The notes under the pieces: model-generated | The model's input: the letters and a program-made list of their open reading frames with translations, nothing else | What the model was told of the DNA's origin: nothing | Databases searched by the model: none | Made by a program: the position numbers and the translations under genes | In this document: positions 8,551 through 21,128 of the stretch, in pieces | How the letters are laid out: every line of letters begins with the position of its first letter | How positions within the stretch are numbered: position 1 is the first letter of the stretch | NCBI RefSeq assembly: GCF_009769165.1 | Contig: NZ_CP043476.1 | Coordinates: 3,665,001 to 3,729,000 of the forward strand | DNA from: Xanthomonas hyacinthi | GTDB lineage: Bacteria > Pseudomonadota > Gammaproteobacteria > Xanthomonadales > Xanthomonadaceae | Reading direction: 5' to 3' | DNA: 64,000 bases

Positions 8551-8702
8551 CGGGGCGAAGCCACCTCGCCATGCATGGAGGGGCTAGGTGAGGGTCGGGG
8601 CGAAGCCACCTCGCCATGCATGGAGGGGCTAGGTGAGGGTCGGGGCGAAGCCACCTCGCCATGCATGGAGGGGCTAGGTGAGGGTCGGGGCGAAGCCACC
8701 TC
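8543..8702. repeat. 45-bp tandem repeat, about 3.6 copies
   Basis: Three full 45-bp units start at 8543, 8588 and 8633, and a partial fourth runs from 8678 to about 8702. Each begins GTGAGGGTCGGGGCGAAGCC and contains the palindromic GCCATGCATGG. The copies appear identical, which suggests recent expansion. Because 45 is a multiple of three, several frames stay open through it, but no real gene reads through. Confidence 0.95.
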
Positions 8703-8776
8703 CCGCAGCCGCTGCGCAGAAACTGGCGATATCATCCGCTGCGCCATCCGCCACGCCACCGCGGCATCTGCCCGCC

Positions 8777-9847
8777 ATGAACGATTCGCTGCAACACCGC
8801 GTCACCACGTTCTGCACCCGCTTCGGCCTGCGCACGCCGGTCCTGCTGGCGCCGATGGCCGGCGCCTGCCCGGTGCCGCTGTCGGTGGCGGTCGCGCAGG
8901 CCGGCGGCATGGGCGCGATGGGCGCGGTGCTGTCGTCGGCGGCAGACATCGGCCACTGGATGCAGGCGTTCCGGCAGGGCAGTTCCGGGCCGGCGCAGGT
9001 CAACCTGTGGGTGCCCGATCCGCCGCCGCTGCGCGATGCCGCCGCCGAGGCCGCCACCCGCGCCTTCCTCGCCCAATGGGGTCCGCCGGTCGAGGCCACT
9101 GCCGGCGATGCCGGTCCGGCCGATTTCGATGCGCAATGCGCCGCTGTGCTGGACGCGCGCCCAGCGGTGGCCTCCTCGATCATGGGCCTGTTCCCGCCCG
9201 CCTTCGTGGCGCGGCTGAAACAGGCCGGCATCGCCTGGTTCGCCTGCGCCACCACGTTGGACGAAGCGCTGGCGGCGCAGGCAGTCGGTGCCGATGCGGT
9301 GGTCGCGCAGGGCGCCGAGGCCGGCGGCCACCGCGGCGCATTCGATGCGGCCCGCGCCGAGCAGCAGTTGACCGGGCTGTTCGCGCTCTTGCCGCGTCTG
9401 GCCGACCGCTTGGACGTGCCGGTGATCGCCGCCGGCGGCATCGGCGATGGCCGCGGCATCGCCGCCGCGCTGGCCCTGGGCGCCAGCGCGGTGCAGATCG
9501 GCACCGCGTTCCTGCGCACGCCGGAGGCGGCGCTGGCGCCCGCCTGGGCCGCGGGGCTGGCGCGCGCCGAGCCGGAGCAGACCGCATTGACCCGCGCCTT
9601 TTCCGGCCGCCTCGGCCGTGCGCTGGCCACCGACTACGTGCGCGCCGCGGCCGCCGCCACGGCGCCGCCGCCGCGGCCTTACCCGGTGCAGCGCGGGCTG
9701 ACCGCAGCGATGCGCCAGGCCGCGGTGCGCGACGGCCGCCTGGCGGCGATGCAGGCCTGGGCCGGGCAGTCGGCGTGGATGGCGCCGGCGCAACCTGCGG
9801 CGGCATTGCTCGACAGCTGGTGGGATCAGGCGCAGGCGCTGCTGTGA
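8777..9847 (+). CDS. Nitronate monooxygenase (2-nitropropane dioxygenase family)
   Basis: 356 residues with an FMN-binding TIM barrel. Family motifs seen are [20 protein letters not shown] at the N-terminus, the catalytic region [33 protein letters not shown] and [12 protein letters not shown] for phosphate binding. These enzymes oxidise alkyl nitronates or 3-nitropropionate. The start at 8777 (MNDSLQHRV) avoids reading into the tandem repeat. The stop overlaps the GTG start of the next gene (GTGA), so the two are translationally coupled. Confidence 0.88.
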   Translation: MNDSLQHRVTTFCTRFGLRTPVLLAPMAGACPVPLSVAVAQAGGMGAMGAVLSSAADIGHWMQAFRQGSSGPAQVNLWVPDPPPLRDAAAEAATRAFLAQWGPPVEATAGDAGPADFDAQCAAVLDARPAVASSIMGLFPPAFVARLKQAGIAWFACATTLDEALAAQAVGADAVVAQGAEAGGHRGAFDAARAEQQLTGLFALLPRLADRLDVPVIAAGGIGDGRGIAAALALGASAVQIGTAFLRTPEAALAPAWAAGLARAEPEQTALTRAFSGRLGRALATDYVRAAAAATAPPPRPYPVQRGLTAAMRQAAVRDGRLAAMQAWAGQSAWMAPAQPAAALLDSWWDQAQALL

Positions 9848-10647
9848 ACGGGCAACTCTTTTGCAACGGGCGCCCGGCGAGCGCGGACGCGTTGGCCGCG
9901 CCGGCGCTGGTCAACTACGGCCACTTCAGCACGATGCAGGTGCGCGCCGGCGCAGTGCGCGGCTTCGACCTGCACCTGCAGCGGCTCGACGAGGCCACGC
10001 GCACGCTGTTCGGCAGCGAACTGCCAGCCGATCGGATCCGCGCCGAGCTGCGCGCGGCGCTGGCCGCATTCGGCAGCGGCGATGCGTCGCTGCGCGCCAG
10101 CGTGTTCGCGCGCGACTTCGATTTCCGCCGCGCCGCCGCGGCCTGCACGCCGCAGCTGCTGGTGTCGCTGGCGGCGCCGGCACAGGCGGACGCCACGCCA
10201 TTGCGGCTGCGCAGCGTGGCGTTCGCGCGCGAGCTGCCGCAGATCAAGCACGCCGGCAGCTTCGCCCTGTTCCACCAGCGCCGGCTGGCGCTGCAGGCCG
10301 GCTTCGACGACGCGTTGTTCGTCGATGCGCAGGGTCTGATCGCCGAGGGCTCGACCTGGAACCTGGGCGCCTGGGACGGGCAGGGCGTGGTGTGGCCGCA
10401 GGCGCCGGCCTTGCGCGGCACCCAGGAACGGCTGCTGCAGGCCGGCCTGGCCGCGCTCGGCGTCGCCCAACAGGTGCGGCCGCTGCAACTGCATGAATTG
10501 CTGGCCGGGGACTACGCTGCGTTCGCCTGCAACGCGCGCGGCCAGCAGGCCATCGCCGCGGTGGACGGGCAGGCGCTGGGGCCGGGCGCGGAGCTGTTGC
10601 AAATACTGAACGCCGCCGTCGAGACACAAGCCTGGCAAGCCATCTGA
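9844..10647 (+). CDS. Class IV aminotransferase (PabC/IlvE-like PLP enzyme)
   Basis: 267 residues from a GTG start that overlaps the preceding stop. Class IV signatures are [14 protein letters not shown] at the N-terminus, the PLP-lysine region [17 protein letters not shown], and [22 protein letters not shown]. Members include aminodeoxychorismate lyase, branched-chain and D-amino acid aminotransferases, and I cannot choose between them from sequence alone. Coupling to a nitronate monooxygenase does not suggest folate synthesis strongly. Confidence 0.8.
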   Translation: MNGQLFCNGRPASADALAAPALVNYGHFSTMQVRAGAVRGFDLHLQRLDEATRTLFGSELPADRIRAELRAALAAFGSGDASLRASVFARDFDFRRAAAACTPQLLVSLAAPAQADATPLRLRSVAFARELPQIKHAGSFALFHQRRLALQAGFDDALFVDAQGLIAEGSTWNLGAWDGQGVVWPQAPALRGTQERLLQAGLAALGVAQQVRPLQLHELLAGDYAAFACNARGQQAIAAVDGQALGPGAELLQILNAAVETQAWQAI

Positions 10648-10663
10648 CGCGTCTGGGGGCGAC

Positions 10664-10692
10664 TTGGCAGGGTTCCACCCGCCCGCTATAAT
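10664..10692 (+). promoter_or_regulatory. Sigma-70 promoter of the rpsP operon
   Basis: TTGGCA (10664-10669), a 17-bp spacer and a consensus TATAAT (10687-10692) lie about 50 bp upstream of rpsP. It is one of the best sigma-70 matches in the window. Confidence 0.85.
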
Positions 10693-10743
10693 CGCCGGCT
10701 TACCGCGCCATCCTGGCGACTGGGCAACACCGGAAAACTCACC

Positions 10744-11001
10744 ATGGTCAAGATCCGCCTTACCCGTGGCGGCGCCAAGAAGCGCCCCTTCTACCACATC
10801 ATCGTCACCGACGTGCGCAGCGCGCGCGACGGCCGCAACATCGAGCGCCTGGGCTACTACAACCCGGTCGCGCAGGGCGCCGAGCCGCGCATCGTGCTCG
10901 ACCTGCCGCGCGTGGACCATTGGGTGTCCAACGGCGCGCAGCTGACCGACAAGGTGCGCAACCTGTACCGCGAAGCGAAGGCCCAGGCCACCGCGGCCTG
11001 A
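10744..11001 (+). CDS. rpsP: 30S ribosomal protein S16
   Basis: 85 residues, [20 protein letters not shown] and [11 protein letters not shown], the normal S16 sequence and length. It is the first gene of rpsP-rimM-trmD-rplS and is driven by the promoter at 10664-10692. A short hairpin follows and may lower transcription into rimM. Confidence 0.98.
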   Translation: MVKIRLTRGGAKKRPFYHIIVTDVRSARDGRNIERLGYYNPVAQGAEPRIVLDLPRVDHWVSNGAQLTDKVRNLYREAKAQATAA

Positions 11002-11007
11002 TCCTGC

Positions 11008-11038
11008 GGGCCGCGCCTGGCGCGGCCCTTCGGTTTTT
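11008..11038 (+). terminator. Intra-operon hairpin after rpsP, possible partial terminator
   Basis: GGGCCGCGC and GCGCGGCCC form a 9-bp stem with a 3-base loop, followed by TTCGGTTTTT. It begins seven bases after the rpsP stop. S16 is needed in far larger amount than RimM and TrmD, so partial termination here would make sense. That is inference. Confidence 0.6.
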
Positions 11039-11044
11039 GCACCC

Positions 11045-11557
11045 ATGAAAGACAGCCAGCGCCGTATCCTGCTGGGCAGGATCCTGGGCGCCTTCGGCGT
11101 ACGTGGCGAGGCCAAGCTGGAGTCGTGGACCGAGCCGCGCCTCGCCATTTTTCGCTACCAGCCCTGGATCGTGCGCAAGCCCGACGGCAGCGAAAGCACC
11201 CTCAGCGGCGTGCGCGGCCGCGAATCCAGCAAGCACCTGGTGGTCACCTTGCCCGACGTCACCGATCGCGATGCGGTCGAGGCGCTGCGCGGCACCGAGA
11301 TCTACGTGGCGCGCGATACCTTGCCGCCGCCCAGGCCCGACGAATACTACTGGGTGGACCTGGAAGGCCTGGACGTGCGCACCGTCGACGGCGTGGCCCT
11401 GGGCCAGGTCTCGCACCTGTTCTCCACCGGCGCCAACGACGTGCTGGTGGTGCGCGGCGACCGCGAGCGGCTGCTGCCGTTCGTGCAGCCGGACTACATC
11501 AAATCGGTGGATTTCGACGCCAACCTGGTCGTGGTCGACTGGGACCCCGAGTTCTGA
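11045..11557 (+). CDS. rimM: Ribosome maturation factor RimM
   Basis: 170 residues with the N-terminal RimM barrel ([22 protein letters not shown]) and the C-terminal PRC-barrel ([18 protein letters not shown], then [14 protein letters not shown]). It assists 30S 3'-domain maturation around S19. The position between rpsP and trmD is canonical. Confidence 0.96.
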   Translation: MKDSQRRILLGRILGAFGVRGEAKLESWTEPRLAIFRYQPWIVRKPDGSESTLSGVRGRESSKHLVVTLPDVTDRDAVEALRGTEIYVARDTLPPPRPDEYYWVDLEGLDVRTVDGVALGQVSHLFSTGANDVLVVRGDRERLLPFVQPDYIKSVDFDANLVVVDWDPEF

Positions 11558-11584
11558 GCGAAGCTGCCGACTTCGGCTGAGCTC

Positions 11585-11629
11585 TTTGCTCTGCCATTCT
11601 CCGTTTCCGACTCCCCATTCCCCGCCCCA
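11585..11629. repeat. Family B repeat arm immediately before trmD
   Basis: A C/T-rich stretch of the type CATTCTCC, CGACTCCCCATTCCCC runs right up to the trmD ATG. It resembles the right arm of the GGGAATGGGGAAT/ATTCCCCATTCCC palindrome seen before lepB, the CYTH gene and frnE. No Shine-Dalgarno sequence is visible for trmD. Confidence 0.65.
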
Positions 11630-12412
11630 ATGCGCATCGACGTCATCAGCCTGTTCCCCGAGTTCGTCGCCCAGTGCGCCGCGTTCGGCGTGGTCGGCCG
11701 CGCGCAGGAGCGTGCGCTGCTGGCGCTGCACGGCTGGAACCCGCGCGATTACGCCACCGGCGGCTACCGCAAGGTGGACGACCGCCCGTTCGGCGGCGGC
11801 CCGGGCATGGTGATGATGATCGAGCCGCTGCAGGCCTGCCTGCAGGCGGTGCGCGACGCCGACCCGCAACCGGCGCCGGTGATCTACCTGAGCCCGCAGG
11901 GCGCGCCGCTGACCCAGGCCAGGGCCCGCCAACTGGCGGCGCTGCCGCGGCTGGTGCTGCTGTGCGGACGCTACGAGGGGGTGGACGAGCGCTTCGTCGC
12001 CGCCGCGGTGGACGAGGAGATCTCGATCGGCGACTACGTGCTGTCCGGCGGCGAGCTGGCCGCGGCGGTGCTGGTCGATGCGGTGACCCGGCTGCAGGAG
12101 GGCGCGCTGAACGATGCCGAGTCCGCCGCCCAGGACAGCTTCGAAGGCCCGGACGGGCTGCTCGACTGCCCGCACTACACCCATCCGCGCGAGCACGCGC
12201 TGGGCGAGGTGCCGGCCATCCTGCGCTCCGGCAACCATGCCGCGATCGCGCGCTGGCGGCGCATGCAGGCGCTGGGCCGGACCTGGCTGCGGCGCCCGGA
12301 GCTGCTGGACCAGGCCGCGCTGAGCGCGGTCGACCGGCGGCTGCTGGAGGAATTCCGCCAGGGCCTGCAGGCCGATCCGTCGCCCGCGCAGGAAAATCCA
12401 TCCAAGCCCTAG
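11630..12412 (+). CDS. trmD: tRNA (guanine-37-N1)-methyltransferase TrmD
   Basis: 260 residues starting [13 protein letters not shown]. The SPOUT trefoil-knot core is visible ([15 protein letters not shown], then [18 protein letters not shown]). The linker and C-terminal tRNA-binding domain ([21 protein letters not shown]) follow. It methylates G37 of tRNAs and prevents +1 frameshifting. The ATG is preceded by a repeat arm rather than a purine-rich ribosome site. Confidence 0.97.
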   Translation: MRIDVISLFPEFVAQCAAFGVVGRAQERALLALHGWNPRDYATGGYRKVDDRPFGGGPGMVMMIEPLQACLQAVRDADPQPAPVIYLSPQGAPLTQARARQLAALPRLVLLCGRYEGVDERFVAAAVDEEISIGDYVLSGGELAAAVLVDAVTRLQEGALNDAESAAQDSFEGPDGLLDCPHYTHPREHALGEVPAILRSGNHAAIARWRRMQALGRTWLRRPELLDQAALSAVDRRLLEEFRQGLQADPSPAQENPSKP

Positions 12413-12543
12413 CCATGGCGGCACGACTGGGTTAAAATGCGCGGCTTTCCGGTCAAGCCCTCTGTGCTTGGCCCATCCGTATATCGCGCAATCGCCGTGC
12501 GGCGACTGCCGGACCACCTCACCAGACACAAGCGGTGCCCACC

Positions 12544-12960
12544 ATGAGCAAGCTCAACAAGACCATCCTGGCCGACTTCGAAGCCGCCCAGATCCAGCGC
12601 AAGCTGCCGGAGTTCAACCAGGGCGACACCATCGTCGTCAACGTCAAGGTGAAGGAAGGCAACCGCGAGCGCGTCCAGGCCTACGAAGGCGTGGTGATCG
12701 GTACCAAGAACGCCGGCCTGAACTCCTCGTTCACCGTGCGCAAGATCTCGCACGGCTTCGGCGTGGAGCGCGTGTTCCAGAGCCACAGCGCCATCATCGA
12801 CTCGGTCGAAGTGAAGCGCCGCGGCAAGGTCCGCGCCGGCAAGCTGTACTACCTGCGTGGCCTGGAAGGCAAGGCCGCCCGCATCAAGGAAGATCTGGCC
12901 GCCGCTGCGCAGGCCAAGGTCGCGCGCCAGGCCGCTGCGGCCGCCGCCAAGGCCGAGTAA
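12544..12960 (+). CDS. rplS: 50S ribosomal protein L19
   Basis: 138 residues. The L19 core ([22 protein letters not shown], then [24 protein letters not shown]) is followed by an alanine/lysine-rich C-terminal extension ([20 protein letters not shown]) longer than in E. coli. It sits at the 30S-50S interface. The start at 12544 was chosen over an upstream ATG at 12535-type frame (MPTMSK) because it fits the family. Last gene of the operon. Confidence 0.97.
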   Translation: MSKLNKTILADFEAAQIQRKLPEFNQGDTIVVNVKVKEGNRERVQAYEGVVIGTKNAGLNSSFTVRKISHGFGVERVFQSHSAIIDSVEVKRRGKVRAGKLYYLRGLEGKAARIKEDLAAAAQAKVARQAAAAAAKAE

Positions 12961-12988
12961 TCCCCCAGCGACTCCGGTCGCTGCCGCG

Positions 12989-13018
12989 ACGGCCGCCTTC
13001 GGGCGGCCGTTTGCGTTT
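12989..13018 (+). terminator. Terminator of the rpsP-rplS operon
   Basis: ACGGCCGCC, the tetraloop TTCG and GGCGGCCGT form a perfect 9-bp stem followed by TTGCGTTT, about 29 bp after the rplS stop. Confidence 0.85.
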
Positions 13019-13165
13019 GCGGGGTTGCTGCGCGCAGCTGCGTCGCGATGCGCGCAGATGCGCGCTTGCGATGGGCATTGCCGCGACTGTTGGTTTCCGG
13101 TCGGGGCTTCAGCCTGCTTTCGCATGCAGCGCTAGGCCGTTCTGTCCAGGGTCCGCGCGCAGCGC

Positions 13166-14626
13166 TCAGCGCGCCGGATCCTGCGCGATCGCCACGTCGG
13201 CCACCGGCGCCGGCGGCTGCGCCGGCACTTCCGCGGGATGCGCCATTTCCTCCGGGCGCGGCTGCGCCAGCATGTGCGCCTTGCGCCAGTTGCCCCAGCG
13301 GTAATAGGCCAGCGACAGCCCCATCGAGCAGGTCGCGCTGGTCGGGAAGCTCCACCACACCGCGTCGGCGCCGAACTGCGGCTGCAGCAGCTGCGCGAAC
13401 GGCACGCGGATGCCCCACAGCGACAGCGCCAGGATCAGCAGCGGCGGGAGCACCGCGCCGGTGGCGCGGACCACGCCGGAGATCACGAAGGTCACGCCGA
13501 AGAACAGGAACGACCACACCGCGATGTGGTTGAGATGGCGCGCGCTCTCCAGCGCCGCGCTGTGCGGCGGCAGGAACAGCGCCAGGGTCCAGCGGTCGAG
13601 CAGGATCAGCGGTGCGATCAGCGCGCCGGTCAGCAGGAAGTTGAACAGCACGCCCTGCCGCGCGGTCGCCGCGACCCGGTCCCAGCGCTGCGCGCCGACG
13701 TTCTGTGCGGCCATCGACGAGCAGGCCGCGCCGATCGCCATCGCCGGCATCTGCACATAGGTCCACAGCTGCATTGCGGCGCCGTAGGCGGCCGAGGTAT
13801 CGGTGCCGTAGCCGTTGACCATCGACATCATCACGATCATCGCCAGCGAGATCAGCACCATCTGCAGCCCCATCGGCACGCCCTTGACGATCAGCGCGCG
13901 CAGGATCGTCGCATCGATGCGGAACAGCCGCGCGTCCTGCCGCCCCAGCCACAGCACATGGCGCTTGTGGCGCAGATACAGCAGCAGCCCGGCCAGCGCG
14001 ATGGCCTGGGCGATCAGCGTGGCCCAGGCGGCGCCGGCGATGCCCAGTTTCGGGAACGGCCCCAGCCCGAACAGCAGCAGCGGATTGAAGCCGATGTCCA
14101 GCAGCACCGACAGCAGCAGGAAGCGGAACGGGGTGCGCGCATCGCCGGCGCCGCGCAGCGCCGCGGACAGGAACGCGAACGCGTACAGCAGCGGCATCGC
14201 CAGGAAGATCACGCGCAGATAGGCCTCGGCCAGCGGCAGCGAGGCGGCCGGCGTGCCCATCGCCGCGAGCAGGTGCCGCGCCAGCCACCAGCCGCCGGCC
14301 GCGATCAGCACCGAGATGCCGATGAAGAACGTGGCACTGGTGCCCATCACCCGCCGCGCCTGGGCCACGTCGCCGCGGCCCATCGCCTGGCCGATCAGGA
14401 TGGTGGCGGCCATGCCGATGCCGAACACCGAGCCGATCAGGAAGAACATGATGCTGTTGGCGTTGGCCACCGCGGTCAGCGCCGCTTCGCCAAGATAACG
14501 GCCGATCCAGACGGCGTTGACCGAGCCGTTCAGCGATTGCGCGATGTTGCCGGCCAGGATCGGCAGCGAGAACAGCAGCAACTGCCGGCCGATCGGGCCT
14601 TCGGTGAGCGCGGCGGACTTGGGCAT
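13166..14626 (-). CDS. MATE family efflux transporter
   Basis: 486 residues with about twelve hydrophobic segments in two similar halves. Family sequence is clear (GPIGRQLLLFSLPILAGNIAQ, LNGSVNAVWIGRYLG, then ALRGAGDARTPFRFLLLSVL). These are sodium- or proton-driven exporters of cationic drugs or metabolites. The start at 14626 (MPKSAALTEG) gives the usual short cytoplasmic N-terminus. The C-terminus carries a Pro/Ala-rich tail of about 35 residues that is not part of the fold. Convergent with rplS. Confidence 0.92.
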   Translation of the reverse strand: MPKSAALTEGPIGRQLLLFSLPILAGNIAQSLNGSVNAVWIGRYLGEAALTAVANANSIMFFLIGSVFGIGMAATILIGQAMGRGDVAQARRVMGTSATFFIGISVLIAAGGWWLARHLLAAMGTPAASLPLAEAYLRVIFLAMPLLYAFAFLSAALRGAGDARTPFRFLLLSVLLDIGFNPLLLFGLGPFPKLGIAGAAWATLIAQAIALAGLLLYLRHKRHVLWLGRQDARLFRIDATILRALIVKGVPMGLQMVLISLAMIVMMSMVNGYGTDTSAAYGAAMQLWTYVQMPAMAIGAACSSMAAQNVGAQRWDRVAATARQGVLFNFLLTGALIAPLILLDRWTLALFLPPHSAALESARHLNHIAVWSFLFFGVTFVISGVVRATGAVLPPLLILALSLWGIRVPFAQLLQPQFGADAVWWSFPTSATCSMGLSLAYYRWGNWRKAHMLAQPRPEEMAHPAEVPAQPPAPVADVAIAQDPAR

Positions 14627-14814
14627 TGCATGCCTGCACGGATGGGAAGCCCGGCACACTAGCACCTGCACGCGAACCCGGGGGGCGACGCATGGCAGAG
14701 GTGGCGCGGTTGGGAACGTCCTAGACTGAATGCGTCGATGCGGATGCTGGCTTGCGGCGTAGCTGCAGGCCGGGGCGCAGGCTGTCGGCGCAGTACCCAC
14801 CAGAGAAACTTGCA

Positions 14815-15033
14815 ATGCCGCGATCGCGCCGCAATCTGCAGTGGATCGGATGCAGCGCGCTGGCGCTGGCCGCTTGCGCCGACGACGCGCGTGGGACCGG
14901 AGCCAACCCGCGGCCGGGCGAACCCCCGCAATGCCTGGTCGGCGAGGGCGACAGCGCGATCCCGTCGCGCGCCGACGGCCTGGCGGTCAGCCAGCGCCGG
15001 CTGCGCCGCCATCCGTCGGCGTCGCTGCAGTAG
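14815..15033 (+). CDS. Putative small lipoprotein, unknown function
   Basis: 72 residues. The N-terminus MPRSRRNLQWIGCSALALAAC is a lipoprotein signal with lipobox LAAC at about residues 18-21. The rest is short and basic, with no recognised domain (GTGANPRPGEPPQCLVGEGD). The ribosome site is weak. It may be a real outer-membrane lipoprotein or a remnant. Confidence 0.45.
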   Translation: MPRSRRNLQWIGCSALALAACADDARGTGANPRPGEPPQCLVGEGDSAIPSRADGLAVSQRRLRRHPSASLQ

Positions 15034-15085
15034 TCCAGCGCGCGCCGCGACGACCGACCGATGAACGTGGATTTCCGTAAGCACG

Positions 15086-15493
15086 ATGAATGAACCGCTA
15101 GCGCAACCGAGTGTGGTCCGGCTGGATGTCTGGCTATGGGCCGCGCGCTTCTTCAAGACCCGCAGCGTGGCCAAGCAGGCGGTGGAAACCGGCAAGGTGG
15201 ACGTGGCCGGACAGCGGCCGAAATCCTCGCGCGCGGTGCGCGTGGGCGAGCGCTTGCGGGTGGAGCGCGGCGACGAGGTGTTCGAGATCCAGGTGCTGGC
15301 GCTCAGCGACAACCGCGGCCCGGCCAGCGTCGCGCAGACGCTGTACCTGGAGAGCGAGGCCTCGCGCGCGCGTCGCGCGCAGCAACGCGCGCAACGCAGC
15401 GCCGAACGCAACGGCTACCAGGCGCCTGAGGGCAAGCCGGACAAGCGCGCGCGGCGCCTGATCCGCGCGCTGGGCGACCTGGACGCGCTGTAG
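15086..15493 (+). CDS. hslR: Heat-shock protein 15, S4-domain RNA-binding protein
   Basis: 135 residues. The S4 domain (VRLDVWLWAARFFKTRSVAK, then VDVAGQRPKSSRAVRVGERL) occupies the first 60 residues and is followed by an Arg/Lys-rich helical tail. Hsp15 binds free 50S subunits carrying stalled nascent chains. No heat-shock promoter is evident. Confidence 0.9.
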   Translation: MNEPLAQPSVVRLDVWLWAARFFKTRSVAKQAVETGKVDVAGQRPKSSRAVRVGERLRVERGDEVFEIQVLALSDNRGPASVAQTLYLESEASRARRAQQRAQRSAERNGYQAPEGKPDKRARRLIRALGDLDAL

Positions 15494-15540
15494 GCGGGGG
15501 CATGATCGAAGGGCCGGTGTGCCATTGCCGCGCCTACACC

Positions 15541-15627
15541 CTTGTGCGAGCGACTTCAGCCGCGACGGGCGAAGCGGCGGACTTTTCGAGGCAGCATGCA
15601 GTCGGGACTGAAGTCCCTCCTACAGGG
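15541..15627. repeat. Family A palindromic repeat, copy 2 (degenerate)
   Basis: Left arm CTTGTGCGAGCGACTTCAGC and right arm GGACTGAAGTCCCTCCTACA pair imperfectly around a loop of about 30 bases. It lies between the convergent genes hslR and katG. Confidence 0.75.
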
Positions 15628-15666
15628 CACCCAGCCGCCTTGGCGATGCCGGGCCTGTCGCCGAAC

Positions 15667-18370
<2,704 letters not shown>

Positions 18371-18410
18371 CGGAATGCGGTCTGCAGCGGTTGCGTGTGC
18401 TGCGCGGCCG

Positions 18411-18447
18411 GACCCTCACCCCAACCCCTCTCCCGGTGGGAGAGGGG
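18411..18447. repeat. Dispersed hairpin GACCCTCACCCCAACCCCTCTCCC, inverted copy
   Basis: CCCCTCTCCC (18425-18434) and GGGAGAGGGG (18438-18447) are perfect arms with loop GGT. With its flank it is the reverse-oriented equivalent of the element at 8515-8550. It lies about 55 bp downstream of the mutS stop. Confidence 0.85.
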
Positions 18448-18500
18448 CTGCCGGGGTGGAGGAGGTGCGGTCCGGTCCGGGGCAGGCTGCGTGCAAGGCG

Positions 18501-21128
18501 CTACAGCAGCGACTTGAGCCGGTACAAGGCTTCCAGCGCCTGCTTGGGGGTCAGCTCGTCCGGGTCCAGCGCCGCCAGCGCGTCCTGCGCCGCCGACGGC
18601 GCGGCGGCGAACAGGCCGAACTGCTGCGGCGCGTCCAGCGCCTGCGGCACCATCTGCGAGGCGTGGCTCTCGCCGCCGCGCTGCTCCAGTTCCGCCAGCC
18701 GCCGCCGCGCCTGCGCGACGGTGGCCTTGGGCAGGCCGGCCAGCGCCGCCACCTGCAGGCCGAAACTGCGGTTGGCCGGGCCGTCCTTGACCGCGTGCAT
18801 GAACACCAGTTTGTCGCCGTGCTCGACCGCATCCAGGTGCACGTTGGCGATGCCGCTGGCGCCGCCTGCGACCGATTCGTCGGCCAGCGCGGTCAGTTCG
18901 AAATAGTGCGTGGCGAACAGGGTGTAGCAGCGGTTGTGGTGGGCCAGGTGGCGCGCCACCGCGTCGGCCAGGGCCAGGCCGTCGTAGGTGGAGGTGCCAC
19001 GGCCGATCTCGTCCATCAGCACCAGCGACTGCGCGCTGGCGTGGTGCAGGATGTAGCTGGTTTCTGCCATTTCCACCATGAAGGTGGACTGGCCGCGCGC
19101 CAGGTCGTCGCCAGCGCCGATGCGGGTCAGGATGCGGTCGATCGGGCCGATCACCGCACGCGTGGCCGGTACGTAGCTGCCGATGTGCGCCAACAGCACG
19201 ATCAGCGCGTTCTGGCGCATGTAGGTGGATTTGCCGCCCATGTTCGGGCCGGTGATCACCAGCATGCGCCGCTCCGGATGCAGGTCCAGGTCGTTGGGTT
19301 CGAACGGCTGCTCGCGCACCGCTTCCACCACCGGGTGGCGGCCGCGTTCGATGCGCAGGCACGGCGCGCTTTCCAGTTCCGGCTGCGCCCAGTCCAGCGC
19401 CTGCGCGCGCTCGGCGAAGCCGGCCAGCACGTCCAGTTCGCTGAGCGCGGCGGCGGCGCGCTTGAGCGGTTCCAGGCGTTCGCCCAGGGTGTCCAGCAGG
19501 GCTTCGTACAACAGCTTCTCGCGCGCCAGCGCGCGCTCGCGCGCCGACAGCACCTTGTCCTCGAAGTTCTTCAGTTCCTCGGTGATGTAGCGCTCGGCGT
19601 TGGTCAGCGTCTGCCGCCGCGTGTAGTGCACCGGCGCCTTGTCGGCCTGGCCCTTGCTGATCTCGATGTAGTAGCCGTGCACGCGGTTGTAGCCGACCTT
19701 CAGCGTGGCGATGCCGCTGCTGGCGCGCTCGCGCGCTTCCAGGTCGATCAGGAACTGGTCGGCATGGGTACTGAGCCGGCGCAGTTCGTCCAGCTCGGCG
19801 TCGTAGTCGGCGGCGATGACGCCGCCGTCGCTGAGCTTGAGCGGCGGCTGCTCGGCGATGGCCGAGGCCAGCAGGTGCGCGATCTCGTCGTGCTGGCCCA
19901 GTTCCGCGGCCAGCGCGGCCAGCCGCGGCGAATCCAGCGGCGCCAGGACCGCGCGCACCGCCGGCAGCAGGCCCAGGCCGTCGCGCAGCGTGGAGAAATC
20001 GCGCGGCCGCGCCGAACGCAGCGCCATCCGGGTGAGGATGCGCTCGAGGTCGCCGAGCGCGCGGAACGCGTCGCGCAGGTCGGCATCGGCGCCGCGGTCG
20101 ATCAGCGTGCCGACCGCGTGGTGACGCTGCACCAGCACCTCGCGCAGGCGCAGCGGGCGGTGCAGCCAGCGCCGCAGCAGGCGTCCGCCCATCGGCGTGA
20201 CCGTGCTGTCGAGCACGCCGAGCAAGGTGTTGCGGGTATCGCCGTCCACCCGCGTGTCCAGCTCCAGATGGCGGCGGGTGGCGGCGTTCATCGCGATCGC
20301 CTCGCTGGCGGTCTCCATCGCGATCGCGGTCAGATGCGGCAGGCGCTGTTTCTGCGTCTCCTCCACGTAGCCGAGCAGGGCGGCGGCGGCGGCGATGGCG
20401 CGCCGGCCCTTGCCGGAATTGTCGTCGTCGAGGCCGAATGCGCTCAGATCGTGCAGCTGGAAGAAGTTGAGCAACTGACGGCGGCCGCTGTCGGCGTCGA
20501 ACAGCCACGGCGCGCGGCGGCGCACGCCGCGGCGCTCGCGCAGGAACTCGGGCCACTGGTCCTCGTCGGGCACCAGCAGTTCGGCCGGCTCCAGCCGCGC
20601 CAGCTCCGCCTCCAGCGCGTCCTCGCTGTCGACCTCGTTGACCAGGAAGCGGCCGCCGGCCAGATCGGCCCAGGCCAGGCCGTAGCCGTGCTTGTTGCGC
20701 GCGATCGCCATCAGCAAGGTGTCGCGGCGCTCGTCGAGCAGCGCCTCGTCGGTGACCGTGCCCGGGGTGACCACGCGCACCACCTTGCGCTCGACCAGGC
20801 CCTTGGCCAGCGCCGGATCGCCGATCTGCTCGCAGATCGCCACCGACTCGCCCAACGCCACCAGCCGCGCCAGGTAGCCCTCGTAGGCATGCACCGGCAC
20901 CCCGGCCATCGGGATCGGCGCACCACCGGAGCTACCGCGCTGGGTCAGGGTGATGTCCAGCAGCCGCGCGGCCTTGCGCGCGTCGTCGTAGAACAGCTCG
21001 TAGAAATCGCCCATGCGGAAGAACAGCAGCAGGTCCGGGTACTCGGACTTGGCGGCGAAGAACTGCTTCATCAGCGGGGTGTGCTCTGCCGCGCTTCCAG
21101 GAGCTTGGGTTTTCTCTCGATTTTGCAT
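18501..21128 (-). CDS. mutS: DNA mismatch repair protein MutS
   Basis: 875 residues, close to the family norm. Mismatch-reading Phe42-Tyr43-Glu44 is in RMGDFYELF. The ATPase has Walker [10 protein letters not shown], the [12 protein letters not shown] motif and FATHYFELT. The N-terminal mismatch domain, connector, core and clamp can be followed. It starts repair with MutL. The start at 21128 ([12 protein letters not shown]) was preferred over a frame extending 23 codons upstream that lacks family similarity. Confidence 0.97.
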   Translation of the reverse strand: MQNREKTQAPGSAAEHTPLMKQFFAAKSEYPDLLLFFRMGDFYELFYDDARKAARLLDITLTQRGSSGGAPIPMAGVPVHAYEGYLARLVALGESVAICEQIGDPALAKGLVERKVVRVVTPGTVTDEALLDERRDTLLMAIARNKHGYGLAWADLAGGRFLVNEVDSEDALEAELARLEPAELLVPDEDQWPEFLRERRGVRRRAPWLFDADSGRRQLLNFFQLHDLSAFGLDDDNSGKGRRAIAAAAALLGYVEETQKQRLPHLTAIAMETASEAIAMNAATRRHLELDTRVDGDTRNTLLGVLDSTVTPMGGRLLRRWLHRPLRLREVLVQRHHAVGTLIDRGADADLRDAFRALGDLERILTRMALRSARPRDFSTLRDGLGLLPAVRAVLAPLDSPRLAALAAELGQHDEIAHLLASAIAEQPPLKLSDGGVIAADYDAELDELRRLSTHADQFLIDLEARERASSGIATLKVGYNRVHGYYIEISKGQADKAPVHYTRRQTLTNAERYITEELKNFEDKVLSARERALAREKLLYEALLDTLGERLEPLKRAAAALSELDVLAGFAERAQALDWAQPELESAPCLRIERGRHPVVEAVREQPFEPNDLDLHPERRMLVITGPNMGGKSTYMRQNALIVLLAHIGSYVPATRAVIGPIDRILTRIGAGDDLARGQSTFMVEMAETSYILHHASAQSLVLMDEIGRGTSTYDGLALADAVARHLAHHNRCYTLFATHYFELTALADESVAGGASGIANVHLDAVEHGDKLVFMHAVKDGPANRSFGLQVAALAGLPKATVAQARRRLAELEQRGGESHASQMVPQALDAPQQFGLFAAAPSAAQDALAALDPDELTPKQALEALYRLKSLL

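Noticed and set aside
8538..8702. CRISPR array
   Set aside because: The units are directly adjacent and identical across their whole 45 bp, with no unique spacers; it is a plain tandem repeat.
8575..10647. Plus-strand ORF joining the 45-bp repeats to the aminotransferase frame
   Set aside because: It would encode [15 protein letters not shown] repeats fused to a region that overlaps nitronate monooxygenase in another frame. The GTG at 9844 is a better start.
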